Shown: positions 44,118 through 53,616 of the stretch, piece by piece | How the letters are laid out: each line of letters opens with the position of its first letter | How positions within the stretch are numbered: the stretch's first letter is position 1 | Assembly (NCBI GenBank): GCA_021496925.1 | Contig: CP053915.1 | Span: forward strand, 1,922,001-1,986,000 | Reading direction: 5' to 3' | Length of the DNA: 64,000 nucleotides | Source: Acidovorax sp. YS12 | GTDB taxonomy: Bacteria; Pseudomonadota; Gammaproteobacteria; Burkholderiales; Burkholderiaceae_C | Translations under genes and position numbers: made by a program | The notes under the pieces: generated by a model | Seen by the model: the letters and a program-made list of their open reading frames with translations, nothing else | What the model was told of the DNA's origin: nothing | Databases searched by the model: none

Positions 44118-46661
44118 CTATTCCGCCGTCCGCCGCAGCGTTTCCACCACGGGCCGCAGCAGCACCTCGCGCAGCCCCCACCAGCCGGCCAGCAGCGCCA
44201 GCAGTGCGCCGGCCAGCGCCCCGGCCAGCGGCACCAGGGGCGAGGCGGTCCAATGGAAGTCGAACACGAAGTGCGCCAGCGCCCAGCCCACGGCCACGGC
44301 CACGCTGCTGGCGAGCACGCCCGCGAGCAGCCCCACGCCCGCCAGCTCGGCGCGCTGCACCTGGCGCAGCAGGCTGGCGCGCGCGCCCACGGCGCGCATG
44401 ATGGCGAACTCGCGCGCGCGCTCCTCGCGCGTGGCGGTGACGGCGGCGAACAGCACCACCAGCCCGGCCGCGAGGGTGAAGCCGAACAGCAGCTCCACGG
44501 CGCGCACCACCTGGTCGAGCACGCGCTGCACCTGCGAGAGCGTCTGGCTCAGGTCGACGTTGGTGACGTTGGGAAACTGGCGCACCAGCGCATTGTCGAA
44601 GCCCGCCCCAGCGCCCTCGGCGCCGGGCGCGCGGTAGGCCGCCAGGTAGGTCACGGGCAGGCCGGGCAGCACGGCGTCAGGCGCCTGCACCGGGTACATG
44701 ACGAAGAAGTTGGCGCGCATCGAGCCCCAGTCCACCTTGCGCAGGCTGGTGATGCGCGCCTCGCTGGGCATGCCTGCGATGTCGAAGCGCAGGCGGTCGC
44801 CCAGCTTCAGGCCCAGGGTCTGGGCGATGCCTTCCTCCACGCTCACCGTGCCCTGCTCCCCGGGCGTCCAGCGCCCGGCCACGATCTGGTTGTGGCCCGG
44901 CGCCTCGGCGGCGTTGGAGAGGTTGAACTCGCGGTCCACGAGGCGCTTGGCGCGGTCCTCGGCGTAGTCCTGCGGGCCCACGGGGCGCTCGTTCACGGCC
45001 ACCAGGCGGCCGCGGAACATGGGGTACCAGTCGTAGCGCGCCACGCCCGCCGCGCGCAGCGCCTGCTGGAAGTCCTGCGCCTGGTCGGGCAGGATGTTGA
45101 TGACGAAGCGGTTCGGCGCATCGGCCGGCGTGGCCTGGCGCCAACTGGCAATCAGGTCGGTGCGCAGCAGCACCAGCAGCACCAGCGCCAGCAGCCCCAC
45201 GGCCAGGCTGCTGACCTGCACCACGGCGTAGGCCGGGCGTGCCGCGAGCTGGCGCGTGGCCAGCACCAGCCAGCGCGGCGCCGTGGCCTCGTTGACGCCG
45301 CGGCGCAGCAGGCGCACCGCCAGCCAGGCCAGCAGCGCGAACAGCAGCACCGCTGCCGCGAAGCCGCCCACAGCGATCAGGCCGAACTTGAGGTCGCTGC
45401 TCACCGCCAGCAGCAGCGCGGCGAAGCCCGCCACGCCCAGCGCCAGCACGGCGACGGAGGCGGGCTTGAGCGCCCCCAGGTCGCGCCGGATCACGCGCAG
45501 CGGCGGCACGCGCGCCAGCTGCAGCACCGGCGGCAGGCCAAAGGCCAGCAGCAGCGTGAGCCCCAGGCCCAGGCCCAGGACAGCGGGCCACGGGCCGGGC
45601 GCGGGCAGCGCGGCCTCGATCAGCCCAGCCAGCAGTTGCACGAACAGGTGGTGCACGCCAAAGCCCATGAGCACGCCGGTGGCGCTGGCCGCCAGGCCCA
45701 CCAGCGTGAACTCCACCGTGTAGGCCCAGGCGATGCGGCGCTGGCTCAGGCCGAGCACGCGCAGCAGCGCGGCGGCGTCGAGGTGCTCGGCGGCGAAGGC
45801 GCGCGCCGCCAGGGCCACGGCCACGGCCGAGAGCAGCGCCGCCAGCAGCGCCACGAGGTTGAGGAATTTCTGCGCGCGCTCCAGCGTCTGGCGCATCTCG
45901 GGGCTGCCGCTGTCGAGCGACTCGACGCGCAGGCCGTGCACCTCGGGCTGCTGCGCCTGGTCCAGGGCCCAGGCGCGGTAGGGCTGCACGGCGGCGTCGG
46001 GGCCGGCCACGGCGAAGCGGTAGGTGAGGCGGCTGGCGGGCTGCACCAGCCCGGTGGCGGGCAGGTCGGCCGCGTGGAGCATGGCGCGCGGCGCGAAGCT
46101 CAGGAAGCCGGCGCCCCGGTCGGGCTCCAGCGTGAGGATGCGGGCGATGCGCAACTGCGCGTCGCCCAGCAGCAGCGTGTCGCCCATGGCCAGGCCCAGG
46201 GCTTCGAGCAGCGGGGCGTCGAGCCAGACCTCGCCGCGCGCGGGCGTGGCGCGCGTCGCGGCGTCGGGCGCGCCGGGGGCCTCGGCCACGCGCAGGCTGC
46301 CGCGCAGCGGGTAGCCCGGCGCCACGGCCTTGAGCGCCACCAGGCGGCTGGCGCCGCCCTGCGCGTCGGGCGCGCGCGCCATGGTGGGAAAGCTCACCGT
46401 GGTGGTGCCTTGCAGGCCCAGCGCCTGGGCCTGCCGCGCGAAGGCGGCGGGCGTGGGCTGGTCGCTGGCCACCACCACGTCGCCGCCGAGCAGTTGCGCC
46501 GCATCGCGCACCAAGCCGCCCTGCAGCCGGTCGGCGAAGAAGCCCACCGAGGTCAAGGCGGCCACGGCCAGGGCCACGGCCCAGAACATCAGGCGCAGGC
46601 CGCCCGCGCGCAGGTCGCGCAGCAGGGTGCGCCAGCCCAGGGCGAGAATCGATGGATTCAT
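44118..46661 (-). CDS. FtsX-type ABC transporter permease (YbbP-like)
   Basis: 847 residues with ten or so TM helices: one at the N-terminus (GLRLMFWAVALAVAALTSVG), a long periplasmic domain, a central FtsX core (LVALLAALLSAVAVALAARA, VLGLSQRRIAWAYTVEFTLV), a second periplasmic domain and a C-terminal FtsX core (ELLFGFTLAAGLVVLFAAVT, FAIMRAVGARASLLRQV). This is the architecture of the YbbP permease, normally paired with a YbbA ATPase; no ATPase gene is adjacent here. Possible role in lipid or lipoprotein transfer. Confidence 0.9.
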   Translation of the reverse strand: MNPSILALGWRTLLRDLRAGGLRLMFWAVALAVAALTSVGFFADRLQGGLVRDAAQLLGGDVVVASDQPTPAAFARQAQALGLQGTTTVSFPTMARAPDAQGGASRLVALKAVAPGYPLRGSLRVAEAPGAPDAATRATPARGEVWLDAPLLEALGLAMGDTLLLGDAQLRIARILTLEPDRGAGFLSFAPRAMLHAADLPATGLVQPASRLTYRFAVAGPDAAVQPYRAWALDQAQQPEVHGLRVESLDSGSPEMRQTLERAQKFLNLVALLAALLSAVAVALAARAFAAEHLDAAALLRVLGLSQRRIAWAYTVEFTLVGLAASATGVLMGFGVHHLFVQLLAGLIEAALPAPGPWPAVLGLGLGLTLLLAFGLPPVLQLARVPPLRVIRRDLGALKPASVAVLALGVAGFAALLLAVSSDLKFGLIAVGGFAAAVLLFALLAWLAVRLLRRGVNEATAPRWLVLATRQLAARPAYAVVQVSSLAVGLLALVLLVLLRTDLIASWRQATPADAPNRFVINILPDQAQDFQQALRAAGVARYDWYPMFRGRLVAVNERPVGPQDYAEDRAKRLVDREFNLSNAAEAPGHNQIVAGRWTPGEQGTVSVEEGIAQTLGLKLGDRLRFDIAGMPSEARITSLRKVDWGSMRANFFVMYPVQAPDAVLPGLPVTYLAAYRAPGAEGAGAGFDNALVRQFPNVTNVDLSQTLSQVQRVLDQVVRAVELLFGFTLAAGLVVLFAAVTATREERAREFAIMRAVGARASLLRQVQRAELAGVGLLAGVLASSVAVAVGWALAHFVFDFHWTASPLVPLAGALAGALLALLAGWWGLREVLLRPVVETLRRTAE

Positions 46662-46665
46662 GGTG

Positions 46666-46719
46666 TTTTTGGCCTCCAGCCCTTATCCAGCAAGCGCTGG
46701 AAGCTATTGAATCAGGAGT
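46666..46719 (+). repeat. Family B intergenic repeat, copy 6
   Basis: TTTTGGCCTCCAGCCCTTAT, CCAGCAAGCGCTGGAAGC, TATTGAATCAGGAGT. Plus orientation between two minus-strand genes. The terminal ATCAGGAGT is the same tail that acts as a ribosome-binding site at fbpC, but here no plus-strand gene follows. Confidence 0.85.
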
Positions 46720-46734
46720 AAACAACGTGGCTAT

Positions 46735-47598
46735 TCACGCATAGCGCAGCGCCGTGGGCGGCCGGCACATGGCCCACAGGTGGATGCCGGCCTCCTGCGC
46801 CAGTTGCAGCGCCAGCGCGGTGGGCGCCGAGATGGTGGCGAACGCCGGCACGCCCAGGCGCGCGCACTTGCGCACCAGTTCGTAGCTGGTGCGGCTGGTC
46901 ATGATGACGAAGCCGGGCTCGCCCAGGCGGCCCGCCAGGGCCAGGCGGCCAAAGAGCTTGTCCAGCGCGTTGTGGCGGCCCACGTCTTCGAGCACGTCGG
47001 TCAGCTCGCCCTCGGGCGTGGCCCAGCCCGCGGCGTGCAGCGAGCCGGCGCGGACGTTGAGCGCCTGGCGCGCGGCCAGCGCGCCGAAGGGGCGCAGGAT
47101 ACGCGCGGCATCGAGCTGCTCGCGCCAGGCGGGCGCGGCCAGCGGCGCGGGGTGCAGGTCCAGCGCCTGCAGGCTGTCGATGCCGCACACGCCGCAGCCG
47201 GTGCGCCCGGCCAGGGTGCGGCGGCGGTCCTTGAGGCGGGCGAACTGGCGCGGCGAGATCTCCATGTGCACGGCGCAGCTGGCGTCGGGCGTGCCCTGCC
47301 CGTGCAGGGTCACTTCCAGGTCGCGGCATTCCTGCGGCTGCTCGACGATGCCTTCGCTGAGCGCAAAGCCCACGGCGAACGCCTCCAGGTCCTGCGGCGT
47401 GGCCATCATCACGGCGTGCGAGATGCCGTTGAACACCAGCGCCACCGGCACCTCGGCGGCGACATAGCTGGCGTAGAACTGCGGCGCGCCGCCGCCGCTG
47501 TGCCAGCGCTGCACGGCCACGTCGGCCAGCGGCTCCAGCGCGCCAGCGCCTGGTGCGCCCGGCGCCAGCGGGCAGGCCGGCTCAATGGGATCGCTCAT
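46735..47598 (-). CDS. fdhD: Formate dehydrogenase accessory sulfurtransferase
   Basis: 287 residues. FdhD passes sulfur from IscS to the molybdenum bis-guanine-dinucleotide cofactor of formate dehydrogenase, which is required for activity. The catalytic CxxC is visible as GRTGCGVCGID (Cys135, Cys138 from this start), with further signatures FNGISHAVMMATP, LEDVGRHNALDKL and MTSRTSYELVRKC. GAGGA seven bases upstream supports the ATG at 47598; one two codons earlier is possible. It is divergent from fdnG across a 235-base region, so both can be controlled together. Confidence 0.95.
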   Translation of the reverse strand: MSDPIEPACPLAPGAPGAGALEPLADVAVQRWHSGGGAPQFYASYVAAEVPVALVFNGISHAVMMATPQDLEAFAVGFALSEGIVEQPQECRDLEVTLHGQGTPDASCAVHMEISPRQFARLKDRRRTLAGRTGCGVCGIDSLQALDLHPAPLAAPAWREQLDAARILRPFGALAARQALNVRAGSLHAAGWATPEGELTDVLEDVGRHNALDKLFGRLALAGRLGEPGFVIMTSRTSYELVRKCARLGVPAFATISAPTALALQLAQEAGIHLWAMCRPPTALRYA

Positions 47599-47833
47599 GA
47601 ACATCCTCGCACCTTAACAGCCACCCGAAGGCTTGCGCCCGGCGGGGGCAACCGCCCCGCACGGGGGTCAGGAATCGGCCCCACATCGGGCCGGGATGCC
47701 TATGATCCGCCCCTCACGGCCCCACCGCGACGGGCAGGCGCAGCGCCTTGGTGCAATCCCTGTAGGACTTTCCCGGACAAGCCTTGAATATCACACTACA
47801 ACGATCCACTCCCCCACGACAGGAGGTTCCCTC

Positions 47834-50800
47834 ATGGACATGAACCGCCGGCACTTCTTCCGCATCAGCGGGGCAGGCCTGGTGGGCTCCAGCCTGGTGG
47901 CGATGGGCTTCTCGCCCGCCACTGCCTTGGCCGAAGTGCGCCAGTACAAACTGGCCGCCACCACCGTCACGCGCCAGACCTGCACCTATTGCTCGGTCGG
48001 CTGCGGCCTGCTGATGTATTCCCTGGGCGACGGCGTGAAGAACGCCAAGCCCTCCGTCATCCACGTCGAAGGCGACCCGGACCACCCGGTGAACCGCGGC
48101 ACGCTGTGCCCCAAGGGCGCGGGCCTGCTCGACTTCATCAACAGCCCCAACCGCCTGCTGTACCCCGAGTACCGCGCGCCCGGCTCCAGCGAGTGGAAGC
48201 GCATGTCCTGGGACGACGCACTGACCCGCATCGCCAAGCTGCTCAAGGACGACCGCGACGCGAACTTCCAGGCCCAGACGGCTGACGGCCTGACCGTGAA
48301 CCGCTGGCTCACCACCGGCATGCTGGCCGCCTCGGCGTCGAGCAACGAAGCCGGCTACATCACCCACAAAGTGGCCCGTTCCTGGGGCCTGCTGGCGTTC
48401 GACAACCAAGCCCGTGTTTGACACGGCCCGACGGTGGCAGGTCTTGCCCCGACGTTTGGCCGTGGAGCGATGACGAACCATTGGGTCGACATCAAGAACG
48501 CGGACGTTATTTTGATCATGGGCGGCAATGCCGCCGAAGCGCACCCCTGCGGATTCAAGTGGGTGACCGAAGCGAAGGCGCACAACAAGGCGCACTTCAT
48601 GGTGGTCGATCCGCGCTTCAACCGCTCTGCCTCCGTGGCCGATTTCTACGCCCCCATCCGGTCGGGCAGCGACATCGTGTTCCTGGGCGGGATCATCAAT
48701 TACCTCTTGTCCAACGACAAGATCCACCACGAGTACGTGCACAACTACACGGACTTCAGCTTCATCGTGCGCGATGACTTCGCTTTCGTGGACGGCATCT
48801 TCTCGGGCTACAACGAGGAAAAACGCACCTACGACAAGAAGAGCTGGGACTACGAGCTCGGTGAAGACGGCTACGTCCTGACCGACCCGACGCTGCAGCA
48901 CCCGCGCTGCGTGTACCAGCTCATGAAGCAGCACTACGCCAGCTACACGCCCGAGAAGGTCGAGAGCGTCTGCGGCACGCCGAAGGAGAAATTCCTGCAC
49001 GTGGCCGAGAAGTTCGCCTCCACGGCCGTGGCCGGGCGCGCCGCCACCATCCTCTACGCGCTGGGCTGGACGCAGCACTCCATCGGCGCGCAGATCCTGC
49101 GCTGCGCCGCCATGGTGCAACTGCTGTGCGGCAACATCGGCGTGGCTGGCGGCGGCATGAACGCGCTGCGCGGGCACTCCAACATCCAGGGCCTGACGGA
49201 CCTGGGCCTGCTGTCGGCCAGCCTGCCGGGCTACCTCACGCTGCCGGGTGAGAAGGAGCAGGACTACCAGGGCTACATCGCGGCGCGCACGCAGAAACCG
49301 CTGCGCGCCGGCCAGATGAGCTACTGGCAGAACTACCCCAAGTTCCACGTCAGCCTGATGAAGTCCTGGTTCGGTGCGGCGGCCACGGCCGAGAACAACT
49401 GGGCCTACGACTACCTGCCCAAGCTGGACAAGCAGTACGACATGCTGCAGTACTTCCAGCTCATGAACGAGGGCCAGGTCAACGGCTACATCGCGCAGGG
49501 CTTCAACCCGATCGCCTCGCTGTCCAACAGCGGGCGCGTGCGCGACGGCCTGGCCAAGCTCAAGTTCCTGGTCGTCATGGACCCGCTGGCCACCGAGACC
49601 TCGGAGTTCTGGAAGAACCACGGCGAGTTCAACGACATCGACGCGGCTTCCGTGCAGACCGAGGTGTTCCGCCTGCCCACGACCTGCTTCGCAGAGGAAG
49701 AAGGCGCTGTGGTGAGCTCCTCGCGCGTGCTGCAGTGGCACTGGAAGGCGGCCGAGCCCCCGGGCGAGGCGCGCACCGACGTGGCCATCATGGCCGCGCT
49801 GCACCACCGCCTGAAGGCGCTCTACGCCAAGGAAGGCGGCGCGTTCGCCGACCCGATCCTGAACCTGGACTGGAAGTACGCCCAGCCCGACCACCCGAGC
49901 TCCGAGGAAATCGCCAAGGAGTACAACGGCAAGGCCCTGGTCGACCTGCTCGACCCCAAGGACCCAGCCAAGGTGCTGCGCCCTGCGGGCCAGCAGGTGT
50001 CGGGCTTCGGCGAGCTGCGCGACGACGGCTCCACGGCCAGCGGCTGCTGGATCTACGCAGGCGCCTGGACGCAGGTCGGCAACCAGATGGGCCGGCGCGA
50101 CAACGCCGACCCGACCGGCATCGGCAACACGCTGAACTGGGCCTGGGCCTGGCCGGCCAACCGCCGCGTGCTCTACAACCGCGCGTCCTGCGACGTCAAG
50201 GGCAAGGCCTTCAATCCGCGCCGCAAGCTCATCGAGTGGAACGGCAAGGCCTGGGGCGGCGCCGACATCCCGGACATGGGCGCCACGCTGGCGCCCGAGA
50301 CCGGCGCCGGTCCGTTCATCATGACGCCCGAGGGCGTGGCGCGCTTCTTCGCGCGCAAGGGGCTCAACGAGGGGCCGTTCCCCACGCACTACGAACCGTT
50401 CGACACGCCGCTGGGCTTCAACCCGATGCACCCGGACAACCCCAAGGCCACGTCCTCGCCGGCCGCGCGGGTGTTCAAGAACATCTGGGACACCTTCGGC
50501 AAGGCCAGCGAGTTCCCGCACGTGGGCACGACCTACCGCCTGACCGAGCACTTCCACTACTGGACCAAGCACGCCCTGGTCAACGCCATCACCCAGCCCG
50601 AGCAGTTCGTCGAGATCGGCGAGGCGCTGGCGAAGGAGCTGGGCATCGTGGCGGGCGACAAGGTCAGGGTCAGCTCCAAGCGCGGCTTCATCAAGGCGGT
50701 GGCCGTGGTCACCAAGCGCATCAAGCCGATGAAGATCGAGGGCCGCACGGTGCACCACGTGGGCATTCCGATCCACTGGGGCTTCAAGGGCGTGACCAAG

Positions 50801-50899
50801 CCAGGCTTCCTGGCCAACACGCTGACGCCCTTCGTGGGCGACGGCAATACCAACACGCCGGAATTCAAGACCTTCCTCGTGAAGGTCGAGAAGGTGTAA
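47834..50899 (+). CDS. fdnG: Formate dehydrogenase-N/O type, selenocysteine-containing catalytic subunit
   Basis: 1021 residues when the in-frame UGA at 48419-48421 (codon 196) is read as selenocysteine; without this the gene looks like two separate frames. The context NQARV-Sec-HGPTV is that of E. coli FdnG/FdoG, where Sec is also residue 196 and ligates Mo/W. Tat signal NRRHFFRISGAG at the N-terminus, then the [4Fe-4S] motif CTYCSVGCG...TLCPKGA (from about residue 53), and the molybdopterin dinucleotide domain at the C-terminus (EIGEALAKELGIVAGDKVRV). It oxidises periplasmic formate and passes electrons to FdnH and FdnI. AGGAGG precedes the ATG. The distinction FdnG versus FdoG cannot be made from sequence alone. 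Confidence 0.97.
48419..48466 (+). promoter_or_regulatory. Bacterial SECIS element with its UGA (Sec) codon
   Basis: UGA is followed at once by CACGGCC (48422-48428), which pairs with GGCCGTG (48458-48464). The apical part is GG, a bulged T (48435), GGCA, loop GGTCT (48440-48444), TGCC, CC. The bulged U and the GGUCU loop at this distance are the SelB-binding features known from E. coli fdhF and fdnG. The hairpin is within the coding sequence. Confidence 0.93.
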
Positions 50900-50909
50900 G
50901 GAGGCACGG

Positions 50910-51830
50910 ATGTCATTGCAATCCCTCGATATCAAGCGCCTGTCGGCCACCACCACCCCGGCGCCCCAGGCTCGCACCCCGCAGTCGGGCGACGTGGCCA
51001 AGCTGATCGATGTCTCCAAGTGCATCGGCTGCAAGGCCTGCCAGACCGCCTGCATGGAATGGAACGACCTGCGCCAGGAACCCGGCGTGAACCACGGCGT
51101 GTACGACAACCCGAACGACCTGACCGAGAACGCGTGGACGGTGATGCGCTACACCGAATACGACAACGAGGCCACGGGCAATCTGGAGTGGCTGATCCGC
51201 AAGGACGGCTGCATGCACTGCGAGGATCCGGGCTGCCTCAAGGCCTGCCCGTCCCCCGGCGCCATCGTGCAGTACACCAACGGCATCGTCGATTTCCACC
51301 AGGAAAAGTGCGTAGGCTGCGGCTACTGCGTCACGGGCTGCCCGTTCAACGTGCCGCGCATCTCCAAGAAGGACAGCAAGGCCTACAAGTGCACACTGTG
51401 CTCGGACCGCGTGGCCGTGGGCCAGGAGCCGGCCTGCGTCAAGACCTGCCCGACGGGCGCCATCATGTTCGGCACCAAGAAGTCCATGAAGGACCACGCC
51501 GACGAGCGCATCGCCGACCTGAAGGAGCGCGGCTTCGCGCAGGCGGGCCTGTACGACCCGGCCGGCGTGGGCGGCACGCACGTCATGTACGTGCTGCACC
51601 ATGCCGACCAGCCGTCGCTGTACCAGGGCCTGCCCACCGATCCCAAGGTCAGCGCCGCCGTGCGGCTGTGGAAGGGGGTGTCCAAGCCCCTGGCCATGGC
51701 CGCGCTGGGCGCCGCCGCGCTGGGCGGGCTGTTCCACTACATCACCAAGGGCCCCAACGACGTCTCCAAGGAACTGGAAGACGAGATGGAGCGCCAGGAT
51801 CGTGAAGCGGAAAAGGAGACGCAGCCATGA
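50910..51830 (+). CDS. fdnH: Formate dehydrogenase iron-sulfur subunit
   Basis: 306 residues. Four [4Fe-4S] clusters in the expected cysteine groups: CIGCKACQTACMEW, CMHCEDPGCLKACP, CVGCGYCVTGCP and CTLCSDR...ACVKTCPTGA. A C-terminal TM helix (KPLAMAALGAAALGGLFHYI) anchors it to the membrane. It carries electrons from FdnG to the cytochrome subunit. The start lies 11 bases after fdnG, and its stop overlaps the fdnI start (ATGA). Confidence 0.96.
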   Translation: MSLQSLDIKRLSATTTPAPQARTPQSGDVAKLIDVSKCIGCKACQTACMEWNDLRQEPGVNHGVYDNPNDLTENAWTVMRYTEYDNEATGNLEWLIRKDGCMHCEDPGCLKACPSPGAIVQYTNGIVDFHQEKCVGCGYCVTGCPFNVPRISKKDSKAYKCTLCSDRVAVGQEPACVKTCPTGAIMFGTKKSMKDHADERIADLKERGFAQAGLYDPAGVGGTHVMYVLHHADQPSLYQGLPTDPKVSAAVRLWKGVSKPLAMAALGAAALGGLFHYITKGPNDVSKELEDEMERQDREAEKETQP

Positions 51831-52453
51831 GACGCAACCCCCGCGACCTGCAGCGCTACAGCGCCGGCGAGCGCGCCAACCACTGGGTGGTGGGCATCTG
51901 CTTCATCCTGCTCGCGCTCTCGGGCCTGGCCTTCTTCCACCCTGCGTTCTTCCCGCTCACGCAGCTGTTCGGCGGCGGGCCGTGGACGCGCATCCTGCAC
52001 CCCTACATCGGGGTGGTGATGATGCTGTTCTTCATCATGATGTTCTTCCGCTTCTGGCGCCTGAACGTGATGGAGCAGCGCGACGTGGAATGGCTCAAGA
52101 ACGTCAACAAGATGATCGACGGCAACGACCACGACATGCCCGAGCAGGGCAAGTACAACGGCGGCCAGAAGGTGCTGTTCTGGGGCCTGGTGCTCGGCAT
52201 GCTGGCGCTCACCGCGTCCGGCATCGCCATGTGGCGCGCCTGGCTGAACCTGCCCGTGGACATGGTGCGCATCGCCTCGGTGGTGCATGCCGTGGCGGCG
52301 GTGTGGATGATCGGCCTGATCATCATGCACGTGTACGCCGCCATCTGGACGCGCGGCACCATCCGCGCCATGCTCTACGGCACCGTTACGCGCGCCTGGG
52401 CCAAGCAGCACCACCGCGGCTGGTACCGCAAGATGACGGGAGATAACAGCTAG
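51827..52453 (+). CDS. fdnI: Formate dehydrogenase cytochrome b556 subunit
   Basis: 208 residues with four TM helices (VVGICFILLALSGLAFFHPA; ILHPYIGVVMMLFFIMMFFR; VLFWGLVLGMLALTASGIAM; SVVHAVAAVWMIGLIIMHVY). Histidines at the N-terminus of helix 1 (ANHWVVG), in helix 2 (HPYIG) and in helix 4 (VVHAV, IMHVY) are the b-haem ligands. It donates electrons to the quinone pool. FdnI proteins in the FDH-O branch are of this length. Confidence 0.96.
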   Translation: MRRNPRDLQRYSAGERANHWVVGICFILLALSGLAFFHPAFFPLTQLFGGGPWTRILHPYIGVVMMLFFIMMFFRFWRLNVMEQRDVEWLKNVNKMIDGNDHDMPEQGKYNGGQKVLFWGLVLGMLALTASGIAMWRAWLNLPVDMVRIASVVHAVAAVWMIGLIIMHVYAAIWTRGTIRAMLYGTVTRAWAKQHHRGWYRKMTGDNS

Positions 52454-52562
52454 CCTCCCTGAGCCGCCTTCGGCGCCTTCCCCCCCAGGGGGACGACGCC
52501 AGCGGCCTGGCAAAGCCAGCTCCGCGGCGTCTGCTGGCCTGGGCCGTGCCGATGCCCAGGCC
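52454..52562 (+). repeat. Family A intergenic repeat, copy 4
   Basis: CCTCCCTGAGCCGCCTTCGG, GCGCCTTCCCCCCCAGGGGG, then GACGCCAGCGGCCTGGCAAA and TGGGCCGTGCCGATGCC. It begins directly after the fdnI stop, in the direction of transcription, and separates fdnI from fdhE. Confidence 0.8.
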
Positions 52563-52665
52563 ATGCCCCAAGCCGAGCAGCGCCGAAAGCTGATACGCTG
52601 CCTTCGTTCCTGCCGCCGGTGGCGCCCCTGCCCCGGCGGCGGTTCCATTTCTGGAGACCTGATCC

Positions 52666-53616
52666 GTGCAACGCATTCTTCAACCCGGCGACATCGAAGC
52701 CCTGGATCGCACCCAGTTGCCGCGCATCCGCCTGCCCCAGCCCGCCAGCCTGTTCGCCGACCGCGCCGCGCGCCTGGCGCAGAAGGCCGAGGGCAACCCG
52801 ATCGGCGACTACCTGCGCTTCCTCGCGCGCCTGGTGCGCGCCCAGCAGCAGGCCGCAGGCACGATGCAAACCGCCGCGCCCAACCCCGCGCTGATCGCCC
52901 AGGCGCAGGAACATTCCATGCCGCTGCTGCCCGCGGCCCAGCACATCGACCCGGCCTGGCATGGCGTGCTCGACCAGTTGCTGGCCGCGCTCGACGGCGC
53001 CCCCGAGCTGCCCGAGGCCCTGCGCCCCACGCTGGCCCAACTGCGTGCCCTGCCCGGCGAGGAACGCGACACGCTGGCACGCCGCGTGCTCCTCGGCCTG
53101 CTGGGTGAAAGCGCCGACCTGGCCGCCGCGCCCATCGTCATGGCGGCGCTCCAAGTGGTCTTCGCCGACCGTGCCAGCCGCCTGCAGGAAGCCGACATTC
53201 CCTACACCGACCCCGCCACCATCTGCCCCGTGTGCGGCACCGCGCCCGTGGCAAGCGTGCTGCGCATCGGCGGGCGCGAAGCCGGACTGCGCTACCTGCA
53301 CTGCGGCTGCTGCGGCACCGAATGGCACATGGTGCGCGTGAAATGCAGCCACTGCGAATCGACCAAGGGCGTGCACTATCAGGGCATGCAGAGCGAGGGC
53401 AGCGACCAGAAGGACGAAGTGGTACTGGCCGAAACCTGCGACCAATGCCACACCTACCGCAAGATCGCCAACCAGGAAAAAGACCCGCTCGCCGAGCCGC
53501 TGGCCGATGACCTCGCCACGCTGCTGCTCGACCTGCTCATGGGTGAGACGCCTTTCGCGCGCGCCAGCATGAACCCGCTGCTGCCCATGCAGGACGCCGA
53601 AGGCGCCGCGCCATGA
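52666..53616 (+). CDS. fdhE: Formate dehydrogenase formation protein FdhE
   Basis: 316 residues. FdhE binds exported formate dehydrogenases before their membrane assembly; in E. coli it is needed for FDH-N and FDH-O. Four paired-cysteine knuckles are visible: CPVCGTAP, CGCCGTEW, CSHCESTKG and CDQCHTYRK. GTG start with TCTGGAGA ten bases upstream. Its stop overlaps the selA start by four bases, linking assembly of the enzyme with selenocysteine synthesis. Confidence 0.95.
   Translation: MQRILQPGDIEALDRTQLPRIRLPQPASLFADRAARLAQKAEGNPIGDYLRFLARLVRAQQQAAGTMQTAAPNPALIAQAQEHSMPLLPAAQHIDPAWHGVLDQLLAALDGAPELPEALRPTLAQLRALPGEERDTLARRVLLGLLGESADLAAAPIVMAALQVVFADRASRLQEADIPYTDPATICPVCGTAPVASVLRIGGREAGLRYLHCGCCGTEWHMVRVKCSHCESTKGVHYQGMQSEGSDQKDEVVLAETCDQCHTYRKIANQEKDPLAEPLADDLATLLLDLLMGETPFARASMNPLLPMQDAEGAAP

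Noticed and set aside
43770..46721. 983-residue plus-strand open frame over the FtsX permease
   Set aside because: The minus-strand frame encodes a full-length permease with TM helices and FtsX signatures. The plus frame is Gln/Gly/His-rich shadow.
47700..47833. Sigma-54 or FNR sites in the fdhD-fdnG intergenic region
   Set aside because: TTGGTGCAATCCCTGT and TTGAATATCA only partly resemble the consensus sequences; spacing is wrong in both cases.
48419..48421. fdnG as a pseudogene broken by a nonsense mutation
   Set aside because: The UGA is at the exact Sec position, is followed by a well-formed SECIS hairpin, and all decoding genes except selD are present in the window.
47714..51109. 1131-residue minus-strand open frame over fdnG
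   Set aside because: It is antisense to the formate dehydrogenase gene and has shadow composition. Its existence reflects GC-skewed codon use only.
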